From CAWCUU01 sp963798855 (GTDB taxonomy: Bacteria; Gemmatimonadota; Gemmatimonadetes; Longimicrobiales; RSA9), in assembly GCA_963798855.1 (NCBI GenBank), contig CAWCUU010000001.1, forward strand, positions 1,821,831-1,885,830: 64,000 nucleotides of DNA. The letters are read 5' to 3'. The position numbers were made by a program, and so were the translations under genes. This document shows positions 60,323 to 64,000 of this stretch, piece by piece (position 1 is the stretch's first letter; each line of letters opens with the position of its first letter). A model generated the notes under the pieces. That model worked only from the letters and a program-made list of their open reading frames with translations. It was not told where the DNA came from and ran no database searches.

Positions 60323-62995
60323 GTGACCTCGTCCGGGGATCGGCTGAAGACCGTCCTGGCGGACCGTTACCGCATCGATCGCGAGCTCGGTGCCGGTGGC
60401 ATGGCCACGGTCTACCTGGCCGAGGACCTCAAGCACGACCGCAAGGTCGCGATCAAGGTGCTGAAGCCCGAACTCGCCGCCGTGCTCGGCGCCGAGCGCT
60501 TCGTCCAGGAGATCAAGACCACCGCCGCGCTCAGCCATCCGCACATCCTGCCGCTCTTCGATTCGGGCGAGGCCGGCGGCTTCCTTTACTACGTCATGCC
60601 GTACGTCGAGGGCGAGACCGTTCGCGAGAAGTTGAACCGCGAGACGCAGCTCGGCGTGGACGAAGCCGTCCGCATCACCCGGGAGGTTGCCGACGCGCTC
60701 GACTATGCGCACCGCCACGGCGTGATCCACCGCGACATCAAGCCCGAGAACATCCTGCTGCACGACGGCCGGCCCATGGTGATGGATTTCGGCATCGCGC
60801 TGGCGCTGAGCGCGGCGGCGGGCGGGCGGATGACCGAGACCGGCCTCTCGTTGGGAACGCCCCACTACATGAGCCCGGAGCAGGCGACGGCGGACAAGGA
60901 CATCACGGCGCGCTCAGACATGTATTCGCTCGCGGCCGTGCTCTACGAGATGCTCGCCGGCGAGCCGCCGCACATGGGCAACTCGGCGCAGCAGATCATC
61001 ATGAAGATCGTGACCGAGGAGGCGGCGCCGGTCACGAAGCTGCGGAAGTCGGTGCCACCGAACGTCGCGGCCGCCGTGGCGAAGGCGCTGGAGAAGCTGC
61101 CCGCCGACCGTTTCGAGAGCGCCGCGGAGTTTGCCGACGCCCTCGCCGATCCGCATTTCAGGCTGGCCACCGCGACGGGCGGACCCCCGAGCGGCACCCT
61201 GACGGCTCGCGCTCTGGCGCGCCACCCGCTCGTGCTCGGCCTCGCGGCGGCCGTGATCGTATCCGTCGGCTTCGCGGGGTCTCAGTGGCGCGGCGCGCAC
61301 CGCGAAGCGCCGCCGAGGCCCGTCGTGCGCTTCCAGCTCCATCTGCCGTCGACGATGCTCGTCACGAATGCGGCGCTCGGTACCAACGTCGCCGTGTCCT
61401 GGGACGGAAGCACCATCGCCTACGCGCTTCCCGACTCGACGGGCACGGCGCGACTCTACGTTCGACGGCTGAGTGAGGGCGAGGCGCGCGTGATCACCGG
61501 CACGGACGGAGCGCAGCAGCCCTGTTTCTCGCCCGATGGCCAGTGGATCGCCTACGTCGTCGGCACCGCGATCTGGAAGATTCAGGTCGGGGGCGGGACA
61601 CCGGTCCACATCGGCGAAGCGAACACCACGGTCAACGGTGTGACGTGGAGCCGCTCCGGCGTGATCGTCATCGGCACCACCCCGGGCCTCCTGGTGCTTC
61701 CTCAGAGTGGCGGCGAGGCGCGGGTGATCGCCGCGCCGGACTCCGCGGCCGGTGAGCTGTACTTCAATCAGCCGCGGGCCCTTCCAGACGGAAAGTCAGC
61801 ACTCTTCGCGATTCAGCCGGTCAGCGGCCTGGCCCAGACCCGGCTCGCCGAGGTGACGCTGCAGACCGGCGTCGTTCGGCGATTCGACTTCCGGCTCCTG
61901 GATGCGCTCGGGTACGTGGACGGTACCCTGGTGTACGCCCTGCCCACGGGCGCTCTCATGGGCGTCCCATTCGATCTCGGGAGTGGGCGCGCGACCGGCA
62001 CGCCCGTGGCGCTCGGCCCCAGCGTCACCACCAGCGTCGCAGGAGTCAGCATTTCGGCCATGTCGCCGACCGGCACACTGGTCTACGAGGCGGCAACGGA
62101 CAAGGCGACGCTCGGCTGGGTCGACCTGCACGGTCAGTTCACGCCGCTGCTGTCGAAGCTGCAAGCCTACGCCTATCCGCGGCTCTCCCCGGACGGGAGG
62201 CGGGTGGCGATGGCGATCGAGGCCGACGGGGGCTCGGACATCTGGATCTACGACATCGTGTCCGGGACGCCGACACGGCTCTCGAACTCCGGTAGCCAGA
62301 ACGATCGCCCGGAGTGGACGGCCGATGGGCGCCGCGTGCTCTATCGTTCGGATCGCGGGGGCCGGCCCGGAATCTGGTGGCAGCCGGCGGACCAGAGCGC
62401 GCCGGCGGCTCCGTTGCAGGAGAGCGGCCAGCACAGCATCTACGAGGGCGTGATCACGCCGGACGGCAGGTCGATCGTATACCAGATCGACGATTCGGGG
62501 GCGAACCAGGCCGACATCGTGTATCGGGCGCTCGATGGCGACACGACGTCCCACCCCATTGCGGCGACACGATTCGTGGAAGCGCAGGCGCGCGTATCGC
62601 CCGATGGCCACTGGGTCGCCTACGTAACCGACCAGTCGGGAATGTCACAGGTCGTGGTGCAGCCGTTCCCCGGACCCGGCGGCCAGGTCCAGGTCTCGGT
62701 CTCGAGCGGCACGGAGCCCGTGTGGGCGCGCGACGGAAAGCGGATCTTCTACCGCGACGGCCACCACGTCGTCGCCGCGTCCATCAACACGGTTGCCGGG
62801 TTCGCCGTGACCGGTCGCACCGACCTCTTTGCCGACGCCTACGCCTTTTCGGTCGCCCCCCATGCCAACTACGACGTTTCGCCGGACGGCACACGGCTGC
62901 TGATGGTCCGCAGCGCGCAAGCGCCGCAGTACGTCGTCGTTTACGGATGGCGCAGCGAGCTCGGCGCGCGGATGCGCAGCTCGGGGGGGCAATGA
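60323..62995 (+). CDS. Ser/Thr kinase with PD40/TolB beta-propeller sensor
   Basis: 890 residues from a GTG. Kinase domain nearly identical in layout to the previous one: 'ELGAGGMATVYLAEDLKH', Lys45, 'VIHRDIKPENILL' (138), 'DFGIAL' (155), 'YMSPEQATA'. Helix near 297-319 ('VLGLAAAVIVSVGFAGSQW'). The extracytoplasmic part is a beta-propeller of PD40/WD40-like blades ('GAQQPCFSPDGQWIAYVVG', 'AYPRLSPDGRRVAMAIE', 'VSPDGHWVAYVTDQSG', 'YDVSPDGTRLLMVRS'). The propeller may sense a ligand or partner. A duplication of the neighbouring kinase with a swapped sensor is likely. Confidence 0.94.
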   Translation: MTSSGDRLKTVLADRYRIDRELGAGGMATVYLAEDLKHDRKVAIKVLKPELAAVLGAERFVQEIKTTAALSHPHILPLFDSGEAGGFLYYVMPYVEGETVREKLNRETQLGVDEAVRITREVADALDYAHRHGVIHRDIKPENILLHDGRPMVMDFGIALALSAAAGGRMTETGLSLGTPHYMSPEQATADKDITARSDMYSLAAVLYEMLAGEPPHMGNSAQQIIMKIVTEEAAPVTKLRKSVPPNVAAAVAKALEKLPADRFESAAEFADALADPHFRLATATGGPPSGTLTARALARHPLVLGLAAAVIVSVGFAGSQWRGAHREAPPRPVVRFQLHLPSTMLVTNAALGTNVAVSWDGSTIAYALPDSTGTARLYVRRLSEGEARVITGTDGAQQPCFSPDGQWIAYVVGTAIWKIQVGGGTPVHIGEANTTVNGVTWSRSGVIVIGTTPGLLVLPQSGGEARVIAAPDSAAGELYFNQPRALPDGKSALFAIQPVSGLAQTRLAEVTLQTGVVRRFDFRLLDALGYVDGTLVYALPTGALMGVPFDLGSGRATGTPVALGPSVTTSVAGVSISAMSPTGTLVYEAATDKATLGWVDLHGQFTPLLSKLQAYAYPRLSPDGRRVAMAIEADGGSDIWIYDIVSGTPTRLSNSGSQNDRPEWTADGRRVLYRSDRGGRPGIWWQPADQSAPAAPLQESGQHSIYEGVITPDGRSIVYQIDDSGANQADIVYRALDGDTTSHPIAATRFVEAQARVSPDGHWVAYVTDQSGMSQVVVQPFPGPGGQVQVSVSSGTEPVWARDGKRIFYRDGHHVVAASINTVAGFAVTGRTDLFADAYAFSVAPHANYDVSPDGTRLLMVRSAQAPQYVVVYGWRSELGARMRSSGGQ

Positions 62996-63067
62996 TGGCG
63001 GCAGCGCACACGGCAGCAACGCATATCATAGTCCAAGCCGCTGCCATTCCGTCGACGGAAGTCGGGC

Positions 63068-63463
63068 CTACTCCGCCAGCGCCAGCCAGGCATCGACGAG
63101 CCGCGCGAAGTCGCCGGCGTCCGACGTGGCGAGCTCGGCGCCGGACACGATCGCGGTGCCGGCGATGATGCAGTCCGGAAAGCTGCCCCGCCTGCGACCG
63201 CCCTGGTTGAAGAGACGCGCGGCCTCCGTCACCTCGGCCGTACCGACCGGCACATGCCCGGGCGCGATGCGGCGCGCAATGGCTTCATCGGCTTCCGCGA
63301 GCGGACCGCACAGAAACTCACCCCAGACAAATGCGCAGATGGCGATCGGACGGCGCGCCCCGAGCCAGGCGCGGAGCCTGAGTGACTCCCTCGAGCCCGG
63401 TACCAGCGCGCGGATGAGGAAGCTGGTGTCGAGGTGGATCGGCTTCGCGGCGGACTCGCTCAC
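63068..63463 (-). CDS. PIN-domain toxin (VapC-like)
   Basis: 131 residues. PIN-domain acidic residues: Asp in 'HLDTSFLIRAL', Glu in 'VWGEFLCGPL', Asp in 'FPDCIIAGTA' and Asp in 'ATSDAGDFARL'. Such toxins cut RNA. The ATG overlaps the stop of the antitoxin gene (ATGA), as in vapBC pairs. Confidence 0.88.
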   Translation of the reverse strand: MSESAAKPIHLDTSFLIRALVPGSRESLRLRAWLGARRPIAICAFVWGEFLCGPLAEADEAIARRIAPGHVPVGTAEVTEAARLFNQGGRRRGSFPDCIIAGTAIVSGAELATSDAGDFARLVDAWLALAE

Positions 63464-63726
63464 CGCTCCGTCGCCCGGCGCTCCGCCCGCAGCTCGCGGA
63501 TCCAGGCCTCGGCCTTCTCTTCCGTCAGCCCCAGCCGCGCCTGCAGCTCGTCCAGCGCGGCAATGGCGTCGGAAGCGGCATCGGCCTCTTCGATCGTCGC
63601 GGCCGTGCTCACGATGCGCCGCACGACCTCGGACTTGGACACGCCCCAGCGCTCGGCGAGCTCATCCAATGCGGCAACGGTCTCGGGGTCGAGAGCGAAG
63701 GTGGTTCGGATCGTCATCCTGGCCAT
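63460..63726 (-). CDS. Ribbon-helix-helix antitoxin
   Basis: 88 residues from the ATG at 63726 (63717 also possible). 'MTIRTTFALDPETVAALDE' then 'RWGVSKSEVVRRIVSTAA' is a ribbon-helix-helix DNA-binding domain. The C-terminal helices ('LQARLGLTEEKAEAWIREL') would cover the toxin. It normally represses its own operon. It forms a pair with the PIN toxin. Confidence 0.82.
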   Translation of the reverse strand: MARMTIRTTFALDPETVAALDELAERWGVSKSEVVRRIVSTAATIEEADAASDAIAALDELQARLGLTEEKAEAWIRELRAERRATER

Positions 63727-63927
63727 GGCGCATGTTATGACCATAACTCCCCTTTTCGCAAGCGCCTCGATTTCGCAGCTGCACGAAGCTCGGGACCCCA
63801 GATGGGCATATCCATGGCGCCCTGGAACCGGCGATCCGTCCACCCCCGATGGCCGACGCCTGCGGCCGCTTCGTAGATTGAGCGTCGCCGCTTCGCGGAC
63901 TCCCTACATCGCCGACCCTGGAGGCTG

Positions 63928-64000
63928 ATGAGCCTTCCTACGGAGCGCCTGACCGCCGCCCTGGCCGCCCGCTACCGCATCGAGCGCGAGCTCGGTGCCG
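63928..64000 (+). CDS. Ser/Thr kinase, partial (runs off window)
   Basis: ATG after CTGGAGG. The first 24 codons 'MSLPTERLTAALAARYRIE' then 'RELGA' match the N-terminus of the kinases at 57491 and 60323, so a third kinase of this class starts here and continues beyond the right edge. The conserved leader with ATATTGACG is not seen ahead of it. Confidence 0.85.
   Translation, partial: MSLPTERLTAALAARYRIERELGA

Overview
The window looks like a high-GC chromosome segment of a soil-type Gemmatimonadota bacterium. This is inferred from family resemblance: very GC-rich genes with many GTG starts, several Ser/Thr kinases of the 'ELGAGGMATVYLA(E/R)DLKH' type fused to TolB/TPR or PD40 propeller domains, an MglA/roadblock pair in the recR-pgsA operon, and a BshB1-like deacetylase. 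No rRNA or tRNA gene and no CRISPR array was recognised.

Region 1 (1-12.5 kb) is a decaying, repeatedly rearranged accessory locus. It opens with two RHS/YD-repeat fragments lying head to head; the plus-strand one carries the RHS core and a frameshifted C-terminal tip. Downstream are up to four tip-like fragments, most paired with a small multi-pass membrane ORF that would suit an immunity protein. They are interleaved with two near-identical type II secretion modules (gspE-gspG, the first followed by a truncated gspF), one IS3-family element with a -1 frameshift site, an older IS3 transposase scrap, a broken RelE-like toxin gene, and a 286-bp direct repeat. That repeat carries the tail of an immunity-like ORF plus an extra copy of the 3' end of comM. 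The intact comM follows at 12.5-14.1 kb.

Region 2 (14.1-20 kb): a small proline-rich protein, an HtrA-type lipoprotein protease whose signal peptide and protease domain are in different frames, a clean terminator, and a 1258-residue NtrY-like histidine kinase. Region 3 (20-28.8 kb): a creatininase-family protein, an exported protein, a TolC-MacA-ATPase-two-permease efflux operon, a BshB1-like deacetylase and a HIRAN-like protein. Region 4 (28.9-34.4 kb): cysteine desulfurase overlapping mnmA (tRNA 2-thiouridylation), a 53-bp tandem hairpin array, grpE-dnaJ, and an exported protein with an operator-like palindrome.

Region 5 (34.4-42.1 kb, minus strand) is a long housekeeping run: 4.5S RNA, dnaX, ebfC, [a 281-bp inverted-repeat element], recR, a membrane HEAT-like protein, roadblock protein, mglA, pgsA, cinA and a lipase-like hydrolase. 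Region 6 (42.1-52.7 kb): a CoA-binding protein, yraN, aroF, a metallo-beta-lactamase, smc, a ParA/SPOR membrane protein, rsfS, rplI, a DUF2232-like membrane protein, rpsR and rpsF. Region 7 (52.8-64 kb): an isochorismatase-like hydrolase, TPR and coiled-coil proteins, then a signalling island. The island has a membrane Ser/Thr kinase, a PP2C phosphatase, two large sensor-type kinases sharing a conserved ~95-nt leader, a VapBC-type pair and the start of another kinase.

Frameshifts and stops concentrate in 1-15 kb, while the long genes elsewhere are intact. Real decay seems likelier than general sequencing error, but this cannot be settled from the sequence alone.
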